This document shows, in pieces, positions 34,338 to 43,797 of a DNA stretch of 64,000 bases. The stretch comes from G963677445 sp963677445 (GTDB lineage: Bacteria; Bacteroidota; Ignavibacteria; Ignavibacteriales; Melioribacteraceae): contig CAXXGF010000002.1 in the NCBI GenBank assembly GCA_963677445.2, forward strand, positions 90,361 to 154,360, given 5' to 3'. The notes below the pieces were generated by a model. That model was not told the origin of the DNA and ran no database searches. It saw only the letters and a list, made by a program, of their open reading frames with translations. Numbering within the stretch: position 1 is the stretch's first letter; each line of letters opens with the position of its first letter. The position numbers and the translations under genes are program-made.

Positions 34338-37300
34338 TCAGGCCTGTCCATTTTTTTTAAAAGGTAGTGAAAAATGAAATTCGGCGCCGTTACCGGGAGA
34401 ACCTTTTCCCCATACACTTCCTCCGTGTCTGGTAATAATTCTTGAAACGAGGGCCAGCCCGACACCTGTTCCCGGAAATTCTCTTTCGCTGTGAAGCCTT
34501 TGAAATACACCAAAAAGTTTACCCGCGTATTTCATATCAAACCCGGCGCCATTATCTTTAATTGAGTATATTACATCTTTCTCATCCTCAGCCGCGCTGA
34601 TTTTAATAATAATCTTTTCTTTTCCCGAAGAAAATTTCACCGCGTTCGACAGCAGGTTAAACCATACCTGGCGAATCATATTTACATCACCCAATATCGA
34701 GGGGAGAGGTAAAAGAGAAAAATCAATTGTCAATTCTTTATTATGACCGGCAATTTCATTATATGTCGTCTGCACAAGCTTTTCCATATCGATTTTTGTT
34801 TTGTGCATCGCCATACGCGAAGCCCTGGAAAACGCGAGAAGATCATCAATTAGTTTACCCATTTTCTGTGTATTTTTCAGAATAACGGAAGCAAGCCTTT
34901 TTGCTTCCGGTTCCAAATCATCGGCATAATCATTAAAGAGCATTTCGGTAAACCCTAGTATTGCTCTTACAGGAGCTCTTAAATCGTGCGAAACCGAATA
35001 AGCGAATGCCTCAAGTTCTTTATTCGCAGAAAGAAGCTCCCCGGTTCTCTCTTTTACCATCAGTTCAAGATTCTCTTTGTGTTTTTTCAGCTCCCTTTCA
35101 GTGTTTTTTCTGTCGGTTATATCGACAGAAGTGGTTAGTATCGCGTTTTTATTGCCAAATATTATCGCGACAGCCGAAAAATCAAGAATTTTTGTTTCAC
35201 CTGATTTTGTAAGAACTTTCAGTTCATATCTTTGTTCAGGCTCTATGCCAATTAAACGTCGCGCGGCAATTGTTAAAACCATTTCCCTCATATCAGGATG
35301 AACAATATCTATCGGTTTAATTTTTTTCGATTCTTCTTCGCTGTAACCTAAAATTTGCTGCCATTGTTTATTTGTATAAGAATAGCCTTCACCTTCGGCA
35401 TCAGCAATAATTGATATCATAACCAGGGCGGAATCGGCCAGCTTGCGGAATTTTTCTTCACTTTCGGCAAGCAGAAGTTCCGCTCTTTTCCTTTCTGTCA
35501 CATCATCAAAGACAGCGACAATTTCATTGCTTGGCAAACGAAACACCCGGTTTTCATAATAGTTTGAATATTTATCATCTATATACATTTTTGCCGGATA
35601 AAAAGCAGGTTTTCCTGTTTTCCATACTTCTCTGAAAATATCTATTATTCCGAATTCATCAACATTTGGTCGGATATCGACTAATTTTTTCCCAATTACA
35701 GTTTCCTTTGTAACTCCATCCTGATCAAGAGCCGCTTTATTAAAATCCCGGATTATATAATCATTGCCGGTTTTTCCATCATTTAATACTGTATATATTG
35801 CCACTCCGCTGTTAATTGTATCGACAAGTTCACGGAACCTGGTTTCACTTTTTATCAGATTTTGTTCTGCTTTCTTTTGTTCAGTTATATCGAAGAGAGT
35901 AACAGCAAATTGATATTTCGCAGGAGAAAAAGCCTTAACATCCCAGTATTTATCAAGGTATTCCGAATGATCAATTATATGCATCGGCTCCCCGGTAAGG
36001 GCGATCTTTCCATATCGGTCAATCCATTTTTTCTCCAGTAAAGGAATTACCTCTGTTCCTTTGTGTCCGATAACTTCTTTTGCCAAAAGTCCGGTAAGAT
36101 TTTCATACGCTCTATTCACTTCAAGAAAAATAAAATCAACCGGATTACCATTTTCATCAAGGAGTATTTCATGCAGAGCGAATCCTTCATTAATATTGTT
36201 AAAAAGTGTCCGGTATCTTTCTTCACTTTTCTGGAGCGCTCTTTCAGCGTTTTTTCGTTCGGTAATATTTTCCACCACCGCCAGAATTCGATTGATATTG
36301 CCATCTTCATCTGAAAGCGGAACTGTCTTATACAACTGATGCTGATCATCAATAATTAATTCAAATTCAGATTCTTCCCCGCTAAATGTATTTTTATAAT
36401 GCTCAATTAATATGTCGCTCTTTTCACCATAAACCTGTTCAATCGATAAGCCGCAATAATCTTCAGGATTTAAATTACGGTTTCTGAATTCCTGTCCGGA
36501 GGAATAACTTATGGTAAAATCCTTTTCTATAACAGACAAATAGGAATTAGGGAAATTTTCAGCGATTTTTCTTAACAGCGCCTCATTCTTTTTTAAGGCC
36601 TCTTCCGCTTCCTTTTTTTCGGTGATGTCGTGTGAAATTATCTGCGCGGAATATATTTGTCCCTCCGCGTTTCTTATGGGATGAATATTCGAATAAAGGT
36701 ATTTTATCCCCTTTGGAAAAACCACACGCCCTTCAAATACACGGTTTTTCCCGGTATCAATTACATTCCTGATTCTTTCTTTATATTCTTCCGCGAATTC
36801 CGAATGAAGATAAAAAAATGTTTTTCCAATAAAGTCGGCCGGTTGGCCGTTAAAAAAAGCGGCTGTCTTTTTGTTCATCAGCAGACATTTACCATTTCTG
36901 TCATATAAAGAAACAAGAACATCCGCGTTATCAAAAAGAAGTCGGTATTTTTCCTCACTTTCAGTTATCATACCGGAAATCTTTTTTCTTTCGGTAATAT
37001 CCCTGACTATTCCGTAAAAATAAACTTTACCGCCCCATTCAAATTTTTGAGCGCTTACCTCAACAGGGAAAGTTTCTCCCTTTTTGTTTATATGAACAGT
37101 TTCAAACATCTGGTGTTGATTCAAAGGAATATCGCCCCATGAATTCAGAAAGTCCTCCAGGGAAAAATTAACGTCAACACAATCAACCGAAAATCCTGTC
37201 AGCTCTTCCCGGCTGCGGCCCGTCATCCTCTCGGCGCTTTTATTTACCTCAATAATAACACCTTCTTCATTAATCAGATATATCGCGTCAATTGCCGCGT

Positions 37301-37625
37301 CAATTAGCTGTCGGTATTTTTCCTCATCTAAAATTGAGGTGACCTGCGCCGGCTCATTTTTGTTTTCTGATATATCCATTCCTATCAGAAAAATACTTTC
37401 TTCAGACATCTCTTTCAGGATATCAGCGACAGTTCCTGCAACAGAACAACTTAAATCAGCGACCGGTCCTATCTTTTCCCCCTTCTCAAGTCCTGGTCTG
37501 GAGGACAGGTCGATAATCTTTATCTGATATCGGGGGGATTTAAGAGATTTGCAATAATCTTTTAAGCTTCTGATCATTTTATCAGCGCGTGGCGTTATCC
37601 CTGAAAAATAAAGTGTAATTTTCAT
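34338..37625 (-). CDS. Histidine kinase with N-terminal KaiB-like domain and six PAS domains
   Basis: 1095 residues from the ATG at 37625, chosen because GAGGAAAG lies just upstream; the frame runs to 37700 without support. Residues 1-85 (MKITLYFSGITPRADKMIRS ... YQIKIIDLSSRPGLEKGEKI) match the KaiB/SasA-N thioredoxin-like fold: LYxxGxTP, then IDL, then PxL. Six PAS domains follow, each closed by a DITE(R/K)K-type end (such as GIVRDITERKK). The kinase core comes last: H-box AYSVSHDLRAPVRAILGF, N-box NLLSNAVKFSS, G1 DNGAGFDMKYAG and G2 GTGVGLALVSRI. No membrane span is visible, so it is a cytoplasmic kinase. No response regulator gene is adjacent; it is an orphan. Ligands and partners are unknown. 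Confidence 0.9.
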   Translation of the reverse strand: MKITLYFSGITPRADKMIRSLKDYCKSLKSPRYQIKIIDLSSRPGLEKGEKIGPVADLSCSVAGTVADILKEMSEESIFLIGMDISENKNEPAQVTSILDEEKYRQLIDAAIDAIYLINEEGVIIEVNKSAERMTGRSREELTGFSVDCVDVNFSLEDFLNSWGDIPLNQHQMFETVHINKKGETFPVEVSAQKFEWGGKVYFYGIVRDITERKKISGMITESEEKYRLLFDNADVLVSLYDRNGKCLLMNKKTAAFFNGQPADFIGKTFFYLHSEFAEEYKERIRNVIDTGKNRVFEGRVVFPKGIKYLYSNIHPIRNAEGQIYSAQIISHDITEKKEAEEALKKNEALLRKIAENFPNSYLSVIEKDFTISYSSGQEFRNRNLNPEDYCGLSIEQVYGEKSDILIEHYKNTFSGEESEFELIIDDQHQLYKTVPLSDEDGNINRILAVVENITERKNAERALQKSEERYRTLFNNINEGFALHEILLDENGNPVDFIFLEVNRAYENLTGLLAKEVIGHKGTEVIPLLEKKWIDRYGKIALTGEPMHIIDHSEYLDKYWDVKAFSPAKYQFAVTLFDITEQKKAEQNLIKSETRFRELVDTINSGVAIYTVLNDGKTGNDYIIRDFNKAALDQDGVTKETVIGKKLVDIRPNVDEFGIIDIFREVWKTGKPAFYPAKMYIDDKYSNYYENRVFRLPSNEIVAVFDDVTERKRAELLLAESEEKFRKLADSALVMISIIADAEGEGYSYTNKQWQQILGYSEEESKKIKPIDIVHPDMREMVLTIAARRLIGIEPEQRYELKVLTKSGETKILDFSAVAIIFGNKNAILTTSVDITDRKNTERELKKHKENLELMVKERTGELLSANKELEAFAYSVSHDLRAPVRAILGFTEMLFNDYADDLEPEAKRLASVILKNTQKMGKLIDDLLAFSRASRMAMHKTKIDMEKLVQTTYNEIAGHNKELTIDFSLLPLPSILGDVNMIRQVWFNLLSNAVKFSSGKEKIIIKISAAEDEKDVIYSIKDNGAGFDMKYAGKLFGVFQRLHSEREFPGTGVGLALVSRIITRHGGSVWGKGSPGNGAEFHFSLPFKKNGQA

Positions 37626-37700
37626 TTGCGCGCTTTCCTCAACAGAGCGTTCCTGTTCGGAAAACATATTCATTATTTTACGTTGTTTGTGAGAAAACAC

Positions 37701-39001
37701 TGATGCATCAGTTAAATGCCTGCGAAAAAAAGTAATATATCAGAATAAATTCTGAAAGTCAATCGCGGAAGAAAAATTATATGCTGTTAAAAAACGAGCC
37801 CTACTCATACTTGAATAATTTGCCGGAGAAAAAATGGAGGAAATAAGCAAGTGCGCCTTCAGGTACACAATATTTATTACGCAGTATTAAAACCAGAAAA
37901 ATATTTTGCAGAGTTGACACCTGCAAACAACCAGTAGACTCATTCGTCCCGCGAGTTCCGCGAAAATGCTGCGCCGGCCTCTCCGGCTGGGGAGGTAGTT
38001 TTTGTGTTGTTCATTTTTCCCGGGGTGGGGACTACTCCGTAAGAAGTTAAATTCTACGCAAAATGGCAAAATTTTATTTGACCATCAATTTACTGGGGAA
38101 TACTGTCCGCCTGTTCGCCACGGAGAATCCCTGGCGGGACTTTTGATCAACTTCTTAACTTATTTCCCCACAATGAATTGCGGGGCTATTATCTGAAAGC
38201 CTGTCCGACGCGGCGGATCTCTAACGGGACTTTTTACATCTGATTCATCTCGTTACAAATAGTATCATGTAAAAAAGAATCCCGGCAGGGATGAAAGATA
38301 ATAGCCCCTATTTTCAAATAGGGGAAAATGTATAAAGAAAGGTAAATAAGTCCCGTCAGGGACGACAGAATTAGTTTGGTTCTGGCTCTGCCAGTCTATG
38401 AAGTACGATTACTCAGTTAGGAGTTAAATTCTACGCAAAATGGCAAAATTATTTAACCTGCCATTCATATTTATGCTACGAGGCTATCTGTCGTCCTTGG
38501 CGGGACTTATAATTTCCTCCCCTACATTGTCCCCCACAATGAATTGTGGGGCTATTATCTGTCGTCCCTGACGGGACTTTTTGGGGATTTTGAAGTTATC
38601 TTAAAGAAAAATTGCTGGTTCTTATCTCTTCACTCTCCACTAACCACTTTTTTTTCTGGCTCTGCCAGTTTATGAGTACGATCATTTGTTCAGGATTTAT
38701 TTTGATTCCGATTCTGCCAGCTTAGGGGATTAAAATGGTTAACAGGACAATTGAAACAAAATAAATACCGGAGCCATCTTTTAACTATCAATTGTCAATT
38801 ATCCATTATCAATTAAGCAACTCTTCACTTCTGACATAGCCAGGTTATACTTCCGGCCCGCAATTTAATCATATAGCTTAATGAATGTTCCTGAGTTCAT
38901 ACTCAATATAATTTATATGAAATGAGTCACGGTAAAATCCGCGACTCATTAAATTTGAATTTAGGCTGTATATCGGAAAATAGTAATCAATAAGAATTCG
39001 G
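37701..39001. repeat. 1.3 kb gene-free region dense in palindromic repeats
   Basis: No gene is supported. It holds TTCTACGCAAAATGGCAAAA units at 38049 and 38432; the CCCCACAATGAATTG(C/T)GGGG palindrome at 38166 and 38532; CCTGACGGGACTTTT or its reverse at 38350 and 38568; TCCGACGCGGCGGAT at 38204; and a converse ATAGCCCCTATTTTCAAATA hairpin at 38303. GTACGATTACTC and GTTATCxxxCATTATCAATT words also occur. The stem-loop modules occur in both orientations. Confidence 0.8.
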
Positions 39002-39670
39002 TCATTTCTCCAGTCTGAATATTATTGGAATAGTCATTCTCACTTTAACCGGTTTATCCAGCTGCCTGCCGGGTGTGAATCTTGTCGCGGCAATTGCTTT
39101 AATTGCCTCTTCATCACAACCTCCCCCAATGCCTTTCAGCAGTTCTATCTCAGTCGGATTTCCCTTCTGATCAATCAGAGCTCGGATAATTACCTTTCCT
39201 TCAATTTCGGCCATTCTGGCAATTTCAGGATATTTGATTCTTTTCATAATCGATTCCAGTCCCCCGATAATGGAAGGTTTTTCTTCGATAATCCAAAAGG
39301 GAAGAATTTCATCCGGCTCATCGACCGGATCGGCAACAACCGGAGGAGGTTTGGGGGGAGGAACCGGGTTATCGAAATCAATACCTATATCGTCAAATAT
39401 AACATCAGGAAGTTCATCATCGCCGCCCGGTTTTTCCAGCGCCGGAGCGGGCATGGGTGGCGGCGGGGGGACTTCATGGACTGTCGGCAGCGCGCTGTCA
39501 TCAATTGATATAAAAGGATCCTGTTTTTCAGATTCCGGCTTTTCCAGATGCGGGGCGGGAACAAGTTTGAACGCCGCTATCATAAATAGCAGGGCAATAA
39601 TTACAGCCATTTCAAGAAACCGCTGGTGTTTTTTTCGCAAATCGGCACACGGATTTTTAGGGAGCGCCAT
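39002..39670 (-). CDS. tonB: TonB-type energy transducer
   Basis: A 222-residue protein with one N-terminal membrane anchor (MAVIIALLFMIAAFKLVPA), a Pro-rich periplasmic spacer (HEVPPPPPMPAPALEKPG; PVPPPKPPPVVADPVDEP) and a TonB C-terminal domain (YPEIARMAEIEGKVIIRAL then IDQKGNPTEIELLKGIGGG and FTPGRQLDKPVKVRMTIPI). It passes proton-motive-force energy to TonB-dependent receptors such as the one at 55.8 kb. A strong RBS (GAGGAGG) precedes the ATG. ExbB/ExbD genes are not nearby. Confidence 0.9.
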   Translation of the reverse strand: MALPKNPCADLRKKHQRFLEMAVIIALLFMIAAFKLVPAPHLEKPESEKQDPFISIDDSALPTVHEVPPPPPMPAPALEKPGGDDELPDVIFDDIGIDFDNPVPPPKPPPVVADPVDEPDEILPFWIIEEKPSIIGGLESIMKRIKYPEIARMAEIEGKVIIRALIDQKGNPTEIELLKGIGGGCDEEAIKAIAATRFTPGRQLDKPVKVRMTIPIIFRLEK

Positions 39671-40736
39671 AATAACCTCCTCAATGGTAGTTAAGAAATT
39701 TTCAGGCGGTATCCGGATACCTGTTTATTATAAAGCCCTGTTCATAATAATGTTTCGCCGGTTTTCAATTAAAGCTGTCATTAATTGTCATGACGCAATG
39801 TTGAGTTAAGAGCAGGGAATATTCTATTTTGGTTCTATGTGAAATACAGTGGGTGATTTTTGTCGGTCCTGACAATTAAACAAAACCTTTGGTTAAAGTA
39901 TAACCGGATAATCCCGACGTGTAGCTTCCGCCCCTACGGGGCTTAAATACACTTTTTCTTTTATTACCCCGGGCGTTGCCCGGGGCTGTTGATTGTCGCG
40001 CTTTCAGCGCTAATAATAATTCCAGTTTGTCACAGATGGATACAAAACCCTGAAAGGGTGCGGGCAACAGGCCGGGGCATCGCCCCGGTTATGAAAAACA
40101 AAGACATTATCAGAGCCCTGAAAGGGCGAAAGCAGCAAACGCATAAAGATATGGAAAGCTGAAAGCGTATGGCTCAGTCGGGGTAAGAGGGACTTTAAGA
40201 CTCATCCACTTTTTTCAAGACCTTGTGCTCTGTGGTGGTGAAGACCAGGGGCTGGTTTCCGGAAATCTAACATGACAATATGCCAATCTTTGATTCATAT
40301 CTTTATGCGCTATTATATTACTTTACCCACAAAATTTCATATAGAACCTCTATTTTTGATTTAGCCACAAGGAACACAGTGAGGAATTGTGAATTAAGAA
40401 TGATGAAGCGGGAATTTCAGAACTTATAACCCCTGGTGAAAAAATGACTGATTAGTGAAATCAATTCGTAAAAAAAAAGAAAGACCTTTTCTTTTAAAAA
40501 TAATCTTGTTGCCCGGAAGGTTAAAAAATGGCGAATAAGGTTCTTTCCACCTTTATTTGCTCACTGCCTGTTTTAAGGTTCCAAATATATTTCAGAGTGT
40601 GTTATATGGCGTACCTGACGGCACACTTATTTATTTCTTCATTTTTCTTCCACCAATATTTTGCCCCTTACCGGGCAATCTCAAACAATATTTAATATTT
40701 TTTATAGAATATGATTAACAGGGCCTTCCGCGCCTT
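39671..40736. repeat. Gene-free region with GC palindromes
   Basis: No gene is supported. Units include CGCCCCTACGGGGCTTAAAT (39930), ACCCCGGGCGTTGCCCGGGG (39966), CGCGCTTTCAGCGC (39997), CCCTGAAAGGG (40049 and 40120), CCGGGGCATCGCCCCGG (40073), GTTGCCCGGAAGGTTAAAAA (40508) and a GTACCTGACGGCAC palindrome (40612). These palindromic units are dispersed stem-loop repeats of a type common in Bacteroidota-related genomes, possibly transcript stabilisers or remnants of miniature mobile elements. Confidence 0.75.
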
Positions 40737-40979
40737 TTAACCGTTATATTTCATCTTCATATAGAGGCCTCCATACTCAAGTTCTTTAAGCATCTGGTTA
40801 AGGCGTTTCATTTTTGTTTCCTCTCTTTTGGCTCTCGTTATCCATCCGATATAGTCATTTTGCTGATACCCCGGGCGATCCCTGTATTTTTCCATCAGCC
40901 CCTTTTCTTCGAGCGTCAGCTCAACAAACCGGGGCATCGGGTAAATTTCACGTTTCAGGTTTTTGAATTTTTCCCGCAT
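40737..40979 (-). CDS. YdeI/OmpD-associated (OmdA) C-terminal-like protein
   Basis: An 80-residue protein matching the C-terminal domain of YdeI/OmdA proteins: RPGYQQNDYIGWITRAKR, EETKMKRLNQMLKELEYG, GLYMKM. Full YdeI proteins are ~190 residues; this one contains only the final helical domain, as in other short members, and does not look truncated. GAGGCGAG precedes the ATG. YdeI is linked to antimicrobial-peptide resistance, but function of the isolated domain is unknown. Confidence 0.75.
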   Translation of the reverse strand: MREKFKNLKREIYPMPRFVELTLEEKGLMEKYRDRPGYQQNDYIGWITRAKREETKMKRLNQMLKELEYGGLYMKMKYNG

Positions 40980-41092
40980 CTCGCCTCTCTTCCCGAATAA
41001 TTATAATTTTGTTCTGATCCGGTATCTGAAATATATAATCGTAAAAAGATAATAAATCCACATTATATTTCAAAATGGCCCCTTCCGCTCAA

Positions 41093-43342
41093 TTATCTCT
41101 CAAGATATTTTTTCAGGAACTTTCCTGTGAAAGAATCTTTCACTTCCGCGATTTCCTCCGGAGTTCCCACAGCTATAATTTGACCGCCGGCGCTGCCTCC
41201 CCCCGGCCCCATATCAATGATCCGGTCGGCCGATTTAATAATATCGGGATTATGTTCAATAACCACCAGTGAATTTCCCCTGTTTACCAGGTCATTGATA
41301 ATATTCAGTAATAATTGCGCGTCAGCCGCGTGAAGACCTGTTGTCGGTTCATCCAGAACATATATGTTACCCGATTTCCCCAGTTCGGATGCGATTTTTA
41401 TACGTTGGGCTTCGCCGCCGGAAAGTGTTGAAAGAGGCTGTCCGAGTGTCAGGTAACCAAGTCCGACTCTGGCAAGAAGTTTTAATTTTTCCGTTATTTT
41501 ACGATTTTCAAAAAAGTTAAGGCCTTCATTAACTGTCATCGACAAAACTTCATAAATATTATTTTCTTTATAACTCAGAGATAACACCTCTTCAGTATAT
41601 CGTTTGCCACCGCAAAGGGGACAGACAGTCCGGACCGGGTCCATAAAATGCATTTCTATTTCGAGTGAACCTGTTCCGTTACATTTTGGGCAGGCGCCCT
41701 CCGAATTAAAGCTGAACATGGAGGCGGGCAGGCCGGTGGCCGACGAAAACTCCTTTCTGACCTGGTCAAAAGCTCCGGTATATGTGAGCGGATTTGATCG
41801 GGATGATCTGCCTGCGGGTGACTGGTCAATGACCACCGCTTCAGGGTAAATTTTCGCGAATATATCATTTATTAAAGTGCTTTTCCCCGATCCGGCGACC
41901 CCGGTTATACAAACAAAAATACCGAGAGGAATTTCAACCGTTATATTTTTCAGGTTATGCAGGTTAGCGTTCGCTATAACCAGGCTTTCATTACTTTTTC
42001 TCCTTTCCGGGGGAACACTAATTCCCTTACCGAGATAACTGCCGGTTACTGTGCCCGATTTTTTTAATCCGTCAACATTTCCGGCATAAGATAATTCTCC
42101 TCCGTTAACCCCCGCCCCGGGACCAAGATCAACGACATAATCGGCGCCGCAAATAATTTCACTGTCATGTTCAACCACCAGAACGCTGTTGCCCTTATCC
42201 CTTAATTTTATGAGCATTTTCCTTAGCATTGTTATATCGTGGGGGTGAAGCCCTATACTCGGTTCATCCATAATATACATCATATCAACCAGGTCGCAGT
42301 TAAGCTGCCGGGCGGTTTTTACCCGCTGTGATTCGCCTCCCGAAAGTGTCGGGGTCGGACGGTCAAGTGTCAGATATCCCACCCCGATATCCACCAGGTT
42401 CTGTACTCTTTTCAAAATATTTTTAATAATTGGTTCTGCCAGCGGACCTTTTATCTTTTCAAGAAAAGGAATGAGCTCAGTCATTTCCATACCGCTGAGC
42501 TCAGCGATATTTTTACCCCCGACAAGTGAGCTCAATGAAAGGCTGTTTAATCTTGCCCCTTTGCAGGAACGGCATGGTTTTAAAGTGAAGAATTTTAAAT
42601 ATTTTTCCGGTATATCCCTTGTATGTTCCTTGTTGAGAAACAACCTTTTGAATTTTGTTATAACCCCTTCAAAAACCGCTTCTTTGGTGTCGACGCCTCT
42701 GTCGCGGCGGTAAAACACCGAATCCGCGTTCAGCAGTATTTCTCTCTCCTCCGCCTTCATTTCCTTAACCGGAATATCGGTATTGAATAATCCGCAGGCC
42801 AGCAGTTCTTTATAGTACCACTTTCCCGGTTCATAACTCGGGTGAAGCACCGCCCCTTCTCTTACCGATTTATTTTCATCAAGCAGCATCTTTTCATCAA
42901 CATCCACCTCTGAGCCCACTCCCCTGCAGCGAAGACACATACCGGAAGGATTATTAAAAGAAAAAACATCCGAATTGCCAACATAGGGTTTTCCGGTTCG
43001 GGCGTAAAGAAGTCTCAGGTAATTATAAATTTCGGTAAATGTGCCAACCGTTGATCTCCTGTTGCTTCCAATCCGTTTCTGATCAATAACAATTGGTGTT
43101 GAAATATTGGTTATTTCATCGATATCAGGTCTCGGCGGTTTGGGAAGCCTGGCCCTGGCGTAAGCGCTGAATGTTTCTATTAACTGCCTTTGAGCTTCAG
43201 CGTAAATAGTATCAAAAACCAGGGAAGATTTACCGGAGCCTGAAACTCCTGTGAAAACAACAATTTTATTTTTGGGTATGCTCAGGCTTATATCTTTCAG
43301 GTTGTGCTCCCTGGCCCCCCTGATTTCAATTGAACCGGCCAT
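41093..43342 (-). CDS. UvrA-like ABC ATPase (short UvrA2/DrrC-type)
   Basis: A 749-residue UvrA paralogue with two ABC ATPase units. Walker A motifs GVSGSGKSSL and GVAGSGKSTL, two LSGGE signatures (TLSGGESQRVK, TLSGGEAQRIK), Walker B MYIMDEPSIGLH and IYVLDEPTTGLH, and zinc modules CLRCRGVG, CRSCKGARL and CPKCNGTG/CPLCGGKRY are all present. True UvrA is ~940 residues; the shorter length reflects a missing UvrB-binding insertion, as in UvrA2/DrrC proteins linked to DNA damage tolerance or intercalating-drug resistance. It does not by itself replace UvrA. Monocistronic. Confidence 0.9.
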   Translation of the reverse strand: MAGSIEIRGAREHNLKDISLSIPKNKIVVFTGVSGSGKSSLVFDTIYAEAQRQLIETFSAYARARLPKPPRPDIDEITNISTPIVIDQKRIGSNRRSTVGTFTEIYNYLRLLYARTGKPYVGNSDVFSFNNPSGMCLRCRGVGSEVDVDEKMLLDENKSVREGAVLHPSYEPGKWYYKELLACGLFNTDIPVKEMKAEEREILLNADSVFYRRDRGVDTKEAVFEGVITKFKRLFLNKEHTRDIPEKYLKFFTLKPCRSCKGARLNSLSLSSLVGGKNIAELSGMEMTELIPFLEKIKGPLAEPIIKNILKRVQNLVDIGVGYLTLDRPTPTLSGGESQRVKTARQLNCDLVDMMYIMDEPSIGLHPHDITMLRKMLIKLRDKGNSVLVVEHDSEIICGADYVVDLGPGAGVNGGELSYAGNVDGLKKSGTVTGSYLGKGISVPPERRKSNESLVIANANLHNLKNITVEIPLGIFVCITGVAGSGKSTLINDIFAKIYPEAVVIDQSPAGRSSRSNPLTYTGAFDQVRKEFSSATGLPASMFSFNSEGACPKCNGTGSLEIEMHFMDPVRTVCPLCGGKRYTEEVLSLSYKENNIYEVLSMTVNEGLNFFENRKITEKLKLLARVGLGYLTLGQPLSTLSGGEAQRIKIASELGKSGNIYVLDEPTTGLHAADAQLLLNIINDLVNRGNSLVVIEHNPDIIKSADRIIDMGPGGGSAGGQIIAVGTPEEIAEVKDSFTGKFLKKYLER

Positions 43343-43797
43343 AGTAATTCCTTTTTTGGGAGCAAATTTAGGTATAGAAAGATCAATTCCCCTGATAAAT
43401 ATTGCGGGAAACAGAATTTGAGATATAATTTCCCGCGTTACTGTGAATAATCGTTAACCAATAAACTTGTGATTTACAAAAATGAAAAAAATAGAACTTT
43501 ATATTTTATTCTTATTCAACAAAAGTATGTTTTTTTTGTTATTTTATTAATGATGATTTTGTTCCGGATATTCAGTTAACTTTTAAGCTCTTGAGAATAG
43601 TAAAGCCGGAACCAAAAAGAAAATCCTGAACAAATAATCGTACTCGTACCCGGTTTTGCTTTTCTTTGACGGATTTTCGGGCGTGATAATGAGAACCTGT
43701 CCCAGGAGTACGAGTACGGTTATTTAAATCAATTTACTCAATTCAATATTCTGCCATTTAAAGCAAGAATATTATTATTCAGTTACTTAAGGCTGGT
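43343..43797. repeat. Gene-free region with dispersed repeats
   Basis: No gene is supported. It holds the divergent promoters of the UvrA-like and kinase genes, and an inverted pair ATCGTACTCGTACCCGGTTT (43643) and GGAGTACGAGTACGG (43705), which brackets a possible long hairpin. ATTCTGCCATTTAAAGCAAG (43749) is shared with 21461. Confidence 0.6.

Noticed and set aside
39234..39809. 191-residue plus-strand ORF rich in Gly and Ser
   Set aside because: It is the reverse-strand shadow of the Pro-rich TonB gene; the Gly/Ser content mirrors CCN/GGN codons of the Pro/Glu region.
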